This document shows, one piece after another, positions 25,025-34,318 of a stretch of 64,000 bases of DNA. The translations under genes were made by a program, and so were the position numbers. Positions within the stretch are counted from its first letter, which is position 1, and each line of letters begins with the position of its first letter. The notes under the pieces are model-generated. The model was not told the DNA's origin, did no database searches, and was given only the letters and a program-made list of their open reading frames with translations. The stretch covers positions 1-64,000 of the forward strand of contig NZ_BONP01000015.1 in NCBI RefSeq assembly GCF_016862775.1. Reading direction: 5' to 3'. The DNA comes from Cellulomonas phragmiteti. Lineage in GTDB: Bacteria; Actinomycetota; Actinomycetes; Actinomycetales; Cellulomonadaceae.

Positions 25025-25981
25025 GTGCCGGAGGGTCATACCGTTCACCGCATCGCGCGGCAGATGACGCTCGACCTCGTCGGCCCGCCGCTGGACGTGT
25101 CGTCCCCGCAGGGCCGGTTCGCGGCCGGCGCCGCCCGCCTCGACGGGCGGACGATGACCAGCGCGACCGCCGTCGGCAAGCAGCTCTTTTGCGGCTTCGA
25201 CACCGGGGACGTCCTGCGCGTGCACCTGGGCCTGTACGGCGCGTGGGACCTCTACGGCGACGTCAGCCCGCTCGGCACGGGCCAGGACGTGCGGGGGAGC
25301 CTGGGCGCCCCCCGCGTCCGCCCGGGCTCCGGCACGGGTCCCGCGCCGTCCTCGCGGCGGTTGCGCATGGGCGAGGGTGAGACGCAGCACGTCGTCGCCG
25401 ACGCACCGACGTGGCCGCCGCCGCCCGTGGGGCAGGTGCGCGTCCGGCTCGACTCCGGGTCGGTCGTCGCGGACCTGCGCGGGCCCACCGCGTGCGAGGT
25501 GCTGACGGCGGACGAGGCGGCGCTGGCGCGCGAGCGGCTCGGCCCCGACCCGCAGGTCGTCGACGACCCGACCGCGGCGGGCGAGGTCGTCGTGGACCGC
25601 GTGACCCGCCGGGCGGTCGCGGTCGGCCAGCTGCTCATGGACCAGTCCGTGGTCGCCGGGATCGGCAACATCTACCGTGCCGAGCTGCTGTTCCGCGCGC
25701 GCCTGGACCCGTGGACGCCCGGGCGCCGGGTCCCGGCCGACGTGGTGCGCGCCCTGTGGCGGGACTGGTCGGCGCTGCTCGCCGACGGCATCCGCGACGG
25801 CCTCATCCTCACGCGCGAGGACCTCGACGCGGCCGGCCGGGAGCAGGCCCGCGCGGACCCGACGCTGCGGCACTGGGTCTACGGCCGCGGCGGCCTGCCC
25901 TGCCGGGTGTGCGGCACCCCCGTCGTCGTCGAGGAGATGGCGACCCGCAAGCTGTACCGGTGCCCCGTCTGCCAGGTCTGA
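25025..25981 (+). CDS. Fpg/Nei-family DNA glycosylase
   Basis: A 318-residue base-excision repair bifunctional glycosylase/AP lyase. After the initiator, PEGHTVHRIAR supplies the catalytic Pro2/Glu3 of the Nei type. The H2TH region is VGQLLMDQSVVAGIGNIYRAE. The C-terminal zinc finger has CRVCGTP and CPVCQ. An insert rich in Pro/Ser/Gly (about residues 95-125) is longer than usual. It removes oxidised bases. GTG 25025 is necessarily the start, because mature Pro must follow Met. Promoter appears leaderless. Confidence 0.92.
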   Translation: MPEGHTVHRIARQMTLDLVGPPLDVSSPQGRFAAGAARLDGRTMTSATAVGKQLFCGFDTGDVLRVHLGLYGAWDLYGDVSPLGTGQDVRGSLGAPRVRPGSGTGPAPSSRRLRMGEGETQHVVADAPTWPPPPVGQVRVRLDSGSVVADLRGPTACEVLTADEAALARERLGPDPQVVDDPTAAGEVVVDRVTRRAVAVGQLLMDQSVVAGIGNIYRAELLFRARLDPWTPGRRVPADVVRALWRDWSALLADGIRDGLILTREDLDAAGREQARADPTLRHWVYGRGGLPCRVCGTPVVVEEMATRKLYRCPVCQV

Positions 25982-25994
25982 GCAGCGCGCGGGG

Positions 25995-26627
25995 TCAGGG
26001 CAGCGGGGGCGCCAGCTCGCCCACCGGCACCTCGGCGGCGAGGGTGTTGGCGCGCGTGGCCAGGGGGCACGACCACGTCGGGTCGTACGCGCACGACGGG
26101 TTGTAGGCGAAGTTCAGGTCGACGACGAGCCGGCCGACGTGGTCGCACCCCAGGTCGGCGCCCTTGACGGTGTCCAGCAGGTAGCGCCCGCCCCCGAAGG
26201 TGCTGCGCCCGGCGAGCGCGTCGCGCACGGGCAGGAACAGCCCGCCGCCGTAGCCGCGCAGCGACCACAGGGTCAGCCTCCCCAGGTCGCCCAGGTCGAC
26301 GGTGCCCACGCGGTCGAACCCGACGACGCCGTCGGAGTCCGTCGCCAGGTCGAGGCGCTGCTGGCCCGCCGGCTCGACCTCCACCTCGAACCGGTACGCG
26401 GGGTCGTACGCCGCGACGTCGAGGCCGGCGAACTCGGCGCGGGCGTCGGCCGTCAGCGGCGACGCGGGGTGGGTCGCGAACAGCTCGTCGCGCTGCTGGA
26501 CCCACACCGCGTGCGCGGCCGGCGGGTCGTCGACGGCCAGCGAGCGCACCAGCGCGTACGTCGCGGCGGTGCGACGTCGCCAGTCCGCGACCTCCAGGGC
26601 TGCGGCGAGCGGGGTGGCGGCATGCAT
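25995..26627 (-). CDS. DUF1684-family protein
   Basis: A 210-residue cytosolic protein of the widespread DUF1684 family, beta-rich, biochemical role unknown. Diagnostic segments are LTADARAEFAGL, the GGGRYLLDTVKGAD strand, and the C-terminal LNFAYNPSCAYDPTWSCPLATRANTLAAEVPVGE. ATG 26627 gives the normal length. It is convergent with the glycosylase gene, with a 13-base gap. Confidence 0.85.
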   Translation of the reverse strand: MHAATPLAAALEVADWRRRTAATYALVRSLAVDDPPAAHAVWVQQRDELFATHPASPLTADARAEFAGLDVAAYDPAYRFEVEVEPAGQQRLDLATDSDGVVGFDRVGTVDLGDLGRLTLWSLRGYGGGLFLPVRDALAGRSTFGGGRYLLDTVKGADLGCDHVGRLVVDLNFAYNPSCAYDPTWSCPLATRANTLAAEVPVGELAPPLP

Positions 26628-26682
26628 CTGGTAACCGTCCCAAGAGCGGGCCGCTCGCGCACCTCGAGCGCACGAACGGGTG

Positions 26683-26886
26683 TCAGCCGGGGCGCCGGGC
26701 GCGCTGCAGGCGACGCACCTCGCGCAGCGCGAGCGCGGCGGCGACGGCGGCCGGCGCGAGCGCGAGCGGCCGGCCGCGCAGCGCGGCGACGAGGCACACG
26801 ACGACGAGCAGGCCGCACGCCGCGACCAGCAGCAGCGACGACCACCGGACGGCGCGCGGGCCGCGGCCGGGCTTCCACCAGGGCAC
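26683..26886 (-). CDS. Small two-TM membrane protein, 67 residues
   Basis: No family recognised. The basic N-terminus (WWKPGRGPRAVRW) precedes TM1 (SLLLVAACGLLVVVCLVAAL) and a second hydrophobic stretch (LALAPAAVAAALAL); the C-terminus is basic. The case for a real gene is the TACGGT -10 box at 26893-26898, placed exactly for a leaderless start at GTG 26886, and its location in an otherwise empty gap. Confidence 0.55.
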   Translation of the reverse strand: MPWWKPGRGPRAVRWSSLLLVAACGLLVVVCLVAALRGRPLALAPAAVAAALALREVRRLQRARRPG

Positions 26887-26892
26887 CGCACG

Positions 26893-26898
26893 ACCGTA
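26893..26898 (-). promoter_or_regulatory. Leaderless -10 box TACGGT
   Basis: Places transcription start on GTG 26886 of the small membrane protein. Confidence 0.5.
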
Positions 26899-26966
26899 CC
26901 GGGCCCGGGGTGCGGTCCGCGCCCCGGTCCCGGCCGCCCCGGTCGACGCGTGCGAGGCTGGTCGGC

Positions 26967-27917
26967 ATGGATCTGCGCATCTTCACCGAGCCCCAGCAGG
27001 GCGCCACGTACGACGACCTCCTGGCGGTCGCCCGCGCGACCGAGGACCTCGGCTTCGACGCCTTCTTCCGCTCCGACCACTACCTCGCGATGGGCGGGGA
27101 CGGCCTGCCCGGCCCGACGGACGCGTGGACGACGCTCGCCGGGCTCGCGCGCGAGACGAGCCGCATCCGGCTGGGGACGCTGGTGTCCTCGGCGACGTTC
27201 CGCTACCCCGGGGTGCTGGCGATCCAGGTCGCCCAGGTCGACCAGATGTCCGGCGGTCGCGTCGAGCTGGGCCTGGGAGCCGGCTGGTACGCGGCCGAGC
27301 ACGCGGCCTACGGCATCCCGTTCCCCGCCAAGCGCTTCGGCATCCTCACCGAGCAGCTCGAGATCGTCACCGGGCTGTGGGGCACGCCGCCGGGCGGGCG
27401 GTTCGAGCACGCGGGGGAGCACTACACCCTGACCGACTCCCCGGCGCTGCCCTCGCCGGTGCAGCGCTCGCCGCTGGACCCGTCGCGCGCGGGCGTCCCG
27501 GTGATCGTGGGCGGCGGTGGCCCGACCCGCACGCCGCAGCTGGCCGCCCGGTTCGCGGCCGAGTACAACCAGGCGTTCCCCGAGGTGGCCGACGTGCCAG
27601 GCCGCATCGCGCACGTCCGCGCCGCGTGCGTCGCGGAGGGTCGCGACCCGGACACGCTGGTGCAGTCGGTCGCGCTGGTGCTGTGCGTCGGCCGTGACGA
27701 GGCGGAGCTGGCACGCCGGGCCGCGGCGATCGGCCGGGAGGTGCCCGAGCTGCGGGCGCACGGCGTCGCGGGGACCCCGGACGAGGCCGTCGAGCGCCTG
27801 ACGTGGCTCGCCGCGCAGGGCGTGCAGCGGGTGTACCTGCAGGTCCTGGACCTGGCGGACCTCGAGCACCTGCAGCTGGTCGCCGAGCGCGTCGCGCCGC
27901 ACCTGGTCGAGGTCTGA
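26967..27917 (+). CDS. F420-dependent LLM-class oxidoreductase
   Basis: A 316-residue TIM-barrel oxidoreductase of the luciferase-like monooxygenase superfamily. The N-terminal LRIFTEPQQGATYDDLLAVARATEDLGFDAFFRSDHY and RIRLGTLVSSATFRYPGVLA segments, plus GRVELGLGAGWYAAEHAAYGIPF, are typical of the TIGR-type actinobacterial LLM F420 family. It likely uses F420 rather than FMN; substrate unknown. ATG 26967 is preceded by a GAGGCT -10-like box, with a one-base leader. A strong hairpin follows the stop. Confidence 0.87.
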   Translation: MDLRIFTEPQQGATYDDLLAVARATEDLGFDAFFRSDHYLAMGGDGLPGPTDAWTTLAGLARETSRIRLGTLVSSATFRYPGVLAIQVAQVDQMSGGRVELGLGAGWYAAEHAAYGIPFPAKRFGILTEQLEIVTGLWGTPPGGRFEHAGEHYTLTDSPALPSPVQRSPLDPSRAGVPVIVGGGGPTRTPQLAARFAAEYNQAFPEVADVPGRIAHVRAACVAEGRDPDTLVQSVALVLCVGRDEAELARRAAAIGREVPELRAHGVAGTPDEAVERLTWLAAQGVQRVYLQVLDLADLEHLQLVAERVAPHLVEV

Positions 27918-27922
27918 CGGCG

Positions 27923-27949
27923 GGGCCCCGGCCGCGCCGGCCGGGGCCC
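27923..27949 (+). terminator. Hairpin terminator
   Basis: A perfect 12-bp stem (GGGCCCCGGCCG and complement) with a three-base loop, six bases after the LLM stop. Confidence 0.75.
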
Positions 27950-28285
27950 GTAATGTCCGAATGGTGGGACGTGTGGCGTAGGTCCGAAATGTTCACATGC
28001 TCGTCATCAACGGACGTCCGCCCAGGTGGGACCGGTTCCACGCCCGCTCCGGGAGCCCGGCAGGGCCCGGAACGGGGGTGTGCCCGGCACCTCTCGGGTG
28101 ACATCCCGCGCCGGGCGCTCGTACGGTCGAGCACATCCACGAGGGACCACAGCACCACCCGGTCCGGACGTTCCGGCCACCGGCCCCTCGTGCACCAGGC
28201 GCCAACGAGGCCGTCGTGAACGCGACGTCGGCCCCGACCCCGGGACCGCCGTCGAGCCGACGCCGACGCACCCTGGGGGGCGAAC
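27950..28285 (+). other. Long leader of the glucan operon
   Basis: 336 bases without a supported gene. A candidate promoter lies at 28098-28127, giving an untranslated leader of about 150 bases. Short open frames here are weak. No riboswitch consensus that I recognise was seen. Confidence 0.5.
28098..28127 (+). promoter_or_regulatory. Candidate promoter of the GT2/GH81 operon
   Basis: GTGACA (28098) and TACGGT (28122) are separated by 18 bases. Confidence 0.4.
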
Positions 28286-30031
28286 GTGGCCACCACCTTT
28301 GACCGACTCATCCTCGACCCACGACGCACCGACGACTCCCGCCGGCGCCCGCAGAGCACGCGGTCGCCCGAGAACGAGGCGTCGCAGAGCCCGTCGCTCG
28401 TGCTGCTCGTCCTGCTCGCCGCCGCGGGCATCATCGTCTACGCGGCGTTCCTGCTGAACCCCGCCAACCGCGGCGACTGGCTGCCGTACGCGCTGGTCAT
28501 CCTCGCCGAGACGGTGCTCGTCGCGCACGCGCTGCTGGCCATGTGGACCGTGCTGTCCGCCGGGTGGAACCCCCGCGGCTTCACCTTCCACCACGCCCAG
28601 GAGCGCCTGTACGACCTCGCCGAGATCATCCGCGACGGCGCCGAGGACGAGCCCTGGCGCTGGCAGATGTACCTCGAGGACCGCGCCGTGACGCCCGACG
28701 TGTTCATCACGACCTACGGCGAGGACCTCGAGACGATCCGCCGCACGGTCAGCGCGGCCCTGCGCATCCAGGGCCGTCACGAGACCTGGGTGCTCGACGA
28801 CGGCCGCTCCGACGACGTCCGCGACCTGGCGGCCGAGCTCGGCGCCCGGTACGTCCGCCGCCTGTCCAGCGGCGGCGCGAAGGCGGGCAACATCAACCAC
28901 GCCATGTCGCTCGCCCGCGGCGAGTACTTCGCGGTCTTCGACGCGGACTTCGTGCCCAAGCCCGCGTTCCTGCACGAGACGCTGCCCTTCTTCGCCGGGC
29001 CCGACGTCGCGTTCGTCCAGACGCCCCAGACGTACGGCAACTACGACACGGTCATCAGCCGCGGCGCCGGCTACATGCAGGCCGTCTTCTACCGGTACGT
29101 CCAGCCGGGCCGTAACCGGTTCAACGCGGCGTTCTGCGTCGGCACCAACGTCATCTACCGGCGCGCGGCCGTCGACGCCATCGGCGGGATCTACACCGAC
29201 TCCAAGTCCGAGGACGTGTGGACGTCGCTCATGCTCCACGAGCGCGGGTGGCGCACGGTCTACATCCCGACGACGCTCGCCGTCGGCGACACCCCGGAGA
29301 CCGTCGAGGCGTACACCAAGCAGCAGCTGCGCTGGGCGACCGGCGGGTTCGAGATCATGCTCACCCACAACCCGCTGTCCCGGAAGCGCAACCTCACCAT
29401 GGACCAGCGCATCCAGTACCTCGTGACGGCGACGCACTACCTCACGGGCATCGCGCCGCTGCTCCTGCTGATGGTCCCGCCGCTGGAGGTCTACTTCGAC
29501 CTGTCGCCCATGGACCTGACGATCACCCCGCTCACGTGGGCCCTGTACTACGCCGGCTTCTACGTCCTGCAGATCCTGCTGGCGTTCTACACGCTCGGGT
29601 CGTTCCGGTGGGAGGTGCTGCTGCTCGCCTCGGTGTCGTTCCCGATCTACGTCCGTGCGCTGGTCAACGCGGTGCTGCGCCGCGAGCAGGCCTGGCACGT
29701 GACCGGGCGCAAGGGCGCCTACCGCTCGCCGTTCGCGTTCATGCAGCCGCAGGTGCTGGTGTTCCAGTTCCTGCTCATCACGACCGTCGTGGCGGCCTGG
29801 AAGACCCACACCTCGGGCGTCGTCACCCTCGCGCTGGCGTGGAACGCCACCAACACGCTGATCCTCGGCGGCTTCATCGTCACCGCGTGGCGCGAGGGCC
29901 GCCGTGGCCGGGCCGAGGCGCGGTCGCGCCAGCAGGCCCTGGCCAGCCGGGAGCGCGCCGCGGCCGACCTGGCCGACGACGCCGCCCTCCTCGAGCTCGA
30001 GCGAGCGACCGACACCGCGGCACCCCGCTGA
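28286..30031 (+). CDS. GT2 cellulose/curdlan-synthase-like glycosyltransferase
   Basis: A 581-residue processive family-2 glycosyltransferase in the membrane. Two TMs (about 35-55, 63-90) precede the catalytic domain. It contains VFITTYGED, LDDGRSDD, FDADF (DxD, ~218-222), the acceptor-base motif SED (Asp310, in place of the usual TED) and QQLRW (346-350). Four or more TMs follow to residue ~545, then a charged tail. No PilZ domain is present, so direct c-di-GMP activation as in BcsA is unlikely. GTG 28286 has a GGGGGG upstream. The operon partner GH81 suggests that the polymer is beta-1,3-glucan rather than cellulose. Confidence 0.85.
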   Translation: MATTFDRLILDPRRTDDSRRRPQSTRSPENEASQSPSLVLLVLLAAAGIIVYAAFLLNPANRGDWLPYALVILAETVLVAHALLAMWTVLSAGWNPRGFTFHHAQERLYDLAEIIRDGAEDEPWRWQMYLEDRAVTPDVFITTYGEDLETIRRTVSAALRIQGRHETWVLDDGRSDDVRDLAAELGARYVRRLSSGGAKAGNINHAMSLARGEYFAVFDADFVPKPAFLHETLPFFAGPDVAFVQTPQTYGNYDTVISRGAGYMQAVFYRYVQPGRNRFNAAFCVGTNVIYRRAAVDAIGGIYTDSKSEDVWTSLMLHERGWRTVYIPTTLAVGDTPETVEAYTKQQLRWATGGFEIMLTHNPLSRKRNLTMDQRIQYLVTATHYLTGIAPLLLLMVPPLEVYFDLSPMDLTITPLTWALYYAGFYVLQILLAFYTLGSFRWEVLLLASVSFPIYVRALVNAVLRREQAWHVTGRKGAYRSPFAFMQPQVLVFQFLLITTVVAAWKTHTSGVVTLALAWNATNTLILGGFIVTAWREGRRGRAEARSRQQALASRERAAADLADDAALLELERATDTAAPR

Positions 30032-30086
30032 GGCTGCCGCACCCCCTGACACCCCTGACCCACCCCGCTGACCGAGAGGTGATCCC

Positions 30087-30830
30087 ATGACCTGGGCCAG
30101 CCGCATCCGCCTGCTCGCGGGCACGTTCCTCGTGCTCGTCGTCGCCGCCCTGGCGACCTACCACCTCAACGAGACCCGAGGTCGCGCCACCAGCAGCTCG
30201 GCGCAGATCCTCGCCCAGACCTACGCCGTCGGCAGCCCGTACGCGGGCCTCGTCGCCGACCACCTCGTCGACGTCGGCGACGAGGTCGAGGAGGGCGACC
30301 CGCTGTTCGTCATCGACTCCGCGGGCCTGACCTACGACCTCGCGCACGGGCTGGTCACCGACCCGCCCGAGTTCACGTCCCTCGACGACCAGGGCCGGCT
30401 CGTCGTCCTGGCGACCGGTGACGGCCGCGTCACGCAGCTCACCGCGACGCGCGGGACCTTCGTGCCGACGGCCTCGACGCTCGCGACCGTGCAGCGCGAG
30501 GACACGCTGTACGTCCAGGGGGAGTACACCCTGACGGCCAAGGAGTACGCACGCCTGCCCGACGGCGCCGACGTGACCATCACCCTGCCCAACGAGTCGA
30601 CCCTCGCCGGGCGGGTCCAGCGGGTCGACGTCACCACGGTCGACGGCCAGGCGCAGGCCGTGGTCCGCATCACGAGCGACGAGCTGGTCGACGGTGCGGA
30701 CAACGGCCTCGTCACGGCCGGCACGCCCGTCGTCGCGCAGATCGCGCTGACGAACGACGGCGTGGTGACCACCGTCGCCGGCAAGGTCCGCACCTACGTC
30801 GAGTCGTACGTCGACGGGGTGCTCGGGTGA
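30087..30830 (+). CDS. Membrane-anchored HlyD/biotinyl-lipoyl-like adaptor
   Basis: A 247-residue protein with one N-terminal TM (about residues 7-25) and an outside domain. Its start (YAVGSPYAGLVADHLVDVGDEVEEGDPLFVIDS) is the half-lipoyl repeat of HlyD-type adaptors; a second half is seen at GRVTQLTATRGTFV. The coiled hairpin normally between the halves is very short. In glucan synthase operons such adaptors may guide polymer through the wall. ATG 30087 follows GAGAGG. Its stop overlaps the GH81 start (GTGA). Confidence 0.75.
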   Translation: MTWASRIRLLAGTFLVLVVAALATYHLNETRGRATSSSAQILAQTYAVGSPYAGLVADHLVDVGDEVEEGDPLFVIDSAGLTYDLAHGLVTDPPEFTSLDDQGRLVVLATGDGRVTQLTATRGTFVPTASTLATVQREDTLYVQGEYTLTAKEYARLPDGADVTITLPNESTLAGRVQRVDVTTVDGQAQAVVRITSDELVDGADNGLVTAGTPVVAQIALTNDGVVTTVAGKVRTYVESYVDGVLG

Positions 30831-32947
30831 CCGCGGACCGCACGGTCCTGCCCGGCACGTCCCGGGTGCGCTGGCTGGTCGCCCTCGGGCTGGTCGCCGC
30901 GCTCGCGGCGACCGCGCTGCTCGTCGCCCGGCCCTGGGCGGGCGGCACCATCGCGCCCGCCGCGGGCAGCGGGGAAGGTGCGCCCGCGGCCCCCGTCGTC
31001 GGCCCCCCGGACGCGACACCGCCCGACGTGGACGCCGACGCGCTGACCGGCGCGCTCACCCAGGCGCCGGACGCGACGATCACGCCGGTGCGCCTGGCCG
31101 ACGGCCTCGCGCCGCCGTCCAACCGCTGGTACTCGGGCCTCGTCTTCGGCGAGGAGCTGCTGCCGGTCTTCCCGCTGCCGCTGTCGTTCGCCCTGACGGA
31201 GAGCGGGTTCACGGTCGGCCTGCCGGACCCCGTCACGAGCGCGGCCGTCGTCATGGGACCCCACGTCCCGGCCGTGACCGTCGACGTCGGCGCGGCGTCC
31301 GCCGTGGTCGTCGCCGCGGACCCCGTGGCCGTGACCACGCGCCTGCTCGACACCGGCGGTGCGCCGCTGGGTGACGTCACGGTCGCCGCAGGCTCGCCGT
31401 TCGCGTCGTTCACGGCGGCGTCGGACGTCGAGGTCGCGGCCGGTGCGGACTTCGGTGAGCTCACCGACGGTGTCGCGACCGCGCAGGTCGCCGGGACCAC
31501 GTGGGCCCTGGCGGCCTCCGCCGGCACGCTTGCCGGGGGCACGCTCACCCTGCCCGCCGGGGCGACCGCCGCCTGGTACGCGCTGCCCGACGACCCGTCC
31601 GACGACGCCGCCGCGGTGCTCGCCGCCGCTGCCGTCGACCCCGTCGTGGGTGTCGACGTGACCTACGGCGTCGGCGACGACGTGGCGCGCACGACCCTGA
31701 CGTACCGCACCGCGGGCGCCACGCCCAGCGCGTACGTCCTCATGCGGCACCACACCACCGGCAGCCAGCCGGAGCGCGACGGCTGCGGCCTGGGCACCTA
31801 CCGCAGCGTGTACGGCACGCTCGAGCTGTGCGCCGGGTCGACGCTCACGTCGTACGCGCCGACCCTGCACCCGACCGGGCGGCTCGACCTCGCGGACGTC
31901 GACGACGCCCGCCGGGACGCAGTCCTCGCGCAGCTCGCGCAGGACGTCGCCGCCACCGGGGCGTTCGCGTCCGACTCGTACTTCGGGTCCAAGCACCTGT
32001 ACCGGGCCGCGACGCTCGTCACCCTGGGCGAGGAGCTCGGGGCCGACGACGTGGTCGCGGACCTGCGTGCCCGCGTCGCCGACGCGCTGCGCGAGTGGGC
32101 CGAGCCGACGGGGTGCGACGCGCGCGACGCCCGCTGCTTCGTGTACGACGCGGACGCCCGGTCCGTCGTCGGGCGGACCCCGGCGTTCGGCTCCGAGGAG
32201 CTCAACGACCACCACTTCCACTACGGGTACCTGCTGAGTGCCGCGGGCCTGCTCGCCGCGGACGACCCGGACCTCGTCGAGGACCTGCGCACCGTGATGG
32301 ACGCGCTCGCCGCCGACATCGCGGCTGCGCAGCCGTCCGACGCGCTGCCGCAGCTGCGGACGTTCGACCCGTACGCGGGCCACGCGTGGGCGTCCGGGCC
32401 GTCGGTGTTCGCCGACGGCAACAACCAGGAGTCGGCCTCCGAGGCCGTCAACGCCTGGAACGGCATCGGGCTGTGGGCGCAGGCGTCCGGCCAGGACGAC
32501 CTGCTCACGCAGGCCACGTGGCTGGCGTCGACCGAGGCCGCGTCCGCGCGCGACTACTGGACCGACCCCGACCTTGACGACCCCGTCATGGACGGGTTCG
32601 AGCACCGGGTCGTCGCCCTCAACTGGGGCGGCAAGCGCGACTGGGCCACGTGGTTCAGCCCCGAGCCCAGCGCGATGCTCGGCATCCTGCTCATCCCCAT
32701 GGGGCCGGTGTCGGACTACCTCGCGGTGGACGTGGACCCGGCGGACATCCTCGCGGCCGTCGACGAGGCGAGCCCCGACGGGCCGGACGTGATGTTCGGC
32801 GACTACCTGCTGATGTACCGGGCGCTCGCGGGCCCGGACGAGGCGGCCGCCGCCTGGGACGACGCGGTCGGGCTACCCGACACCTCGATCGACGACGGCA
32901 GCTCCCAGGCCTACCTCCTGGCCTGGTTGGCCGCGCACGGCGCCTGA
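30827..32947 (+). CDS. GH81 endo-beta-1,3-glucanase, membrane-anchored
   Basis: A 706-residue laminarinase-type glycosidase (GH81, inverting). An N-terminal TM anchor (about 14-36) and an Ala/Pro linker are followed by NRWYSGLVFGEELLPVFPLPLS. The signature blocks are NDHHFHYGYLL (~460-470) and DGNNQESASEAVNAW (~530-544), which in the family hold catalytic acids. It likely faces outside and cuts beta-1,3-glucan. Coupling to the synthase operon suggests a role like BcsZ in cellulose systems: trimming or releasing polymer. Confidence 0.87.
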   Translation: MTADRTVLPGTSRVRWLVALGLVAALAATALLVARPWAGGTIAPAAGSGEGAPAAPVVGPPDATPPDVDADALTGALTQAPDATITPVRLADGLAPPSNRWYSGLVFGEELLPVFPLPLSFALTESGFTVGLPDPVTSAAVVMGPHVPAVTVDVGAASAVVVAADPVAVTTRLLDTGGAPLGDVTVAAGSPFASFTAASDVEVAAGADFGELTDGVATAQVAGTTWALAASAGTLAGGTLTLPAGATAAWYALPDDPSDDAAAVLAAAAVDPVVGVDVTYGVGDDVARTTLTYRTAGATPSAYVLMRHHTTGSQPERDGCGLGTYRSVYGTLELCAGSTLTSYAPTLHPTGRLDLADVDDARRDAVLAQLAQDVAATGAFASDSYFGSKHLYRAATLVTLGEELGADDVVADLRARVADALREWAEPTGCDARDARCFVYDADARSVVGRTPAFGSEELNDHHFHYGYLLSAAGLLAADDPDLVEDLRTVMDALAADIAAAQPSDALPQLRTFDPYAGHAWASGPSVFADGNNQESASEAVNAWNGIGLWAQASGQDDLLTQATWLASTEAASARDYWTDPDLDDPVMDGFEHRVVALNWGGKRDWATWFSPEPSAMLGILLIPMGPVSDYLAVDVDPADILAAVDEASPDGPDVMFGDYLLMYRALAGPDEAAAAWDDAVGLPDTSIDDGSSQAYLLAWLAAHGA

Positions 32948-34159
32948 CGCGTCGGCGGCCGGTGACCCACCGGCCGCCGACGTGGCGTCCTGCGGGCCGG
33001 CGTCCCACGGCCGCACCAGGTGCCGCACCGCGACGACGAGCAGCACGACGAGGGCGACGTTGCGGGCCGCGAGCACCGACGTCGTCCACGGCAGGCCGGC
33101 GATCACCTCGCTGTACCACCAGGGGTAGACCCACTGCGTCGCGGCGGCGGCACCCAGCAGCCCGAGGGCGGAGCGGCCCCACCGCGGCGCCCCCAGCGCC
33201 AGCGCCACCGCGACCGGGGGCGCCAGCCACGCCATGTACTGCGGGCTGCCCACCTTGTTGACGACGACCAGCACGAGGGTCAGCACGAACGTGCCGCGCA
33301 GCACGACCTCGAGGCGCGGCAGCTCCTCGGTCCAGAACCGCGGCCCGTGCTGCCGCCGGCGCCACCACAGCAGCCCGGTGACGGCGAGCACGGCCAGCGG
33401 CAGCAGCGCCCCGAGGGCGTCGGCGGTGGCCTGCGTGCCCGGCCCGTGGATCTCGTAGGTGATGAGCACGAGGTCGAAGTCGCGTCGGATCGTCGGGGTC
33501 CACAGCCCGGCGACCAGCCAGGGCGTCGCCGCCACGGCCTCGACCTGCAGGCCGCGGGTCTCCTGCTGGCGCACGAACGAGGCGACCTCCGCGCCCCCGC
33601 CGAGGGCGACGACGGTGCCGACGACGACCGCGCACACGACCAGGCCCGGGACCACGACGTCCCGCCACGGCCGGCGCGCCGCGACGAGCAGCGGCAGGGC
33701 CGCGGCGCCCGGGGCGACCTTGATCCACGCGGCCACGGTGACCAGCGCCGTCGCCGCCCGCGGGTGCCGCAGGGCGAGCAGCAGGGCCACGATGCTCAGC
33801 GGAGCCGCCACGCCCTCGAGCCGGCCCATCGCGACCGGGCCGAGCAGCGCCGTGAACGCGAGCCACCACGTCGCGGCCAGGTGCCCGCGGGGTGCCCGCA
33901 GCAGCAGCGCGACGGCCGCGGCGCCGAGCAGGGTGACGAGGACGCACCACGCCTCGGCGTACGGCGCCGCGTCCGTGACGCCCACGACCGCGGGCGCCAG
34001 GATCGGCAGGAGCGCGCCGGCGGGGTAGACCCACGGCCCGTCGAGCACGGGCCACGTGCCCTCCGTCAGCCCTGCCTCGACCCACCGGCGGTACAGGTCG
34101 ACGTCGGCGAACGAGCCGGCCATGGGGCCGGTGCCGAGGTGGGCCAGCCAGCCGTGCAC
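32873..34159 (-). CDS. Polytopic glycosyltransferase (GT87/DUF2029-like)
   Basis: A 428-residue (from GTG 34159) membrane glycosyltransferase using polyprenyl-phosphate sugars, resembling actinobacterial mannosyltransferases. The first luminal loop carries FADVDLYRRWVEAG, then about nine TMs, with WVYPAGALLPIL and PQYMAWLAPP typical of GT87. The annotated GTG cuts into the first TM (LVWLLFAAVHGWLA). The frame stays open to 34321 without any ATG, GTG or TTG, and a TAGTCT box predicts transcription from 34312, where the in-frame codon is GTC. The true start is probably upstream and non-canonical. The 3' end overlaps GH81 by 75 bases. Confidence 0.75.
   Translation of the reverse strand: MHGWLAHLGTGPMAGSFADVDLYRRWVEAGLTEGTWPVLDGPWVYPAGALLPILAPAVVGVTDAAPYAEAWCVLVTLLGAAAVALLLRAPRGHLAATWWLAFTALLGPVAMGRLEGVAAPLSIVALLLALRHPRAATALVTVAAWIKVAPGAAALPLLVAARRPWRDVVVPGLVVCAVVVGTVVALGGGAEVASFVRQQETRGLQVEAVAATPWLVAGLWTPTIRRDFDLVLITYEIHGPGTQATADALGALLPLAVLAVTGLLWWRRRQHGPRFWTEELPRLEVVLRGTFVLTLVLVVVNKVGSPQYMAWLAPPVAVALALGAPRWGRSALGLLGAAAATQWVYPWWYSEVIAGLPWTTSVLAARNVALVVLLVVAVRHLVRPWDAGPQDATSAAGGSPAADASGAVRGQPGQEVGLGAAVVDRGVG
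32951..32981. terminator. Perfect 14-bp hairpin after GH81
   Basis: GTCGGCGGCCGGTG and its exact complement enclose ACC. It starts three bases after the GH81 stop and lies inside the 3' end of the convergent glycosyltransferase frame. Confidence 0.7.
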
Positions 34160-34318
34160 CGCGGCGAACAGCAGCCAGACCAGCGTGGTCCGGCCGCCGC
34201 GGCTCGCGAGCAGGCGCGCGGCGGTCGTGCGCAGGGCGGTCCCGCCGCCGGTCGTGGCGGGGTCCGGGGCTCCGGGCAGGGCGGCCTCCGGGCGGTCGGC
34301 GGCGGGCGGGACGGCGCC

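Noticed and set aside
27950..28285. c-di-GMP or other riboswitch in the GT2 leader
   Set aside because: I could not find a recognisable riboswitch core; the leader length alone is not evidence.
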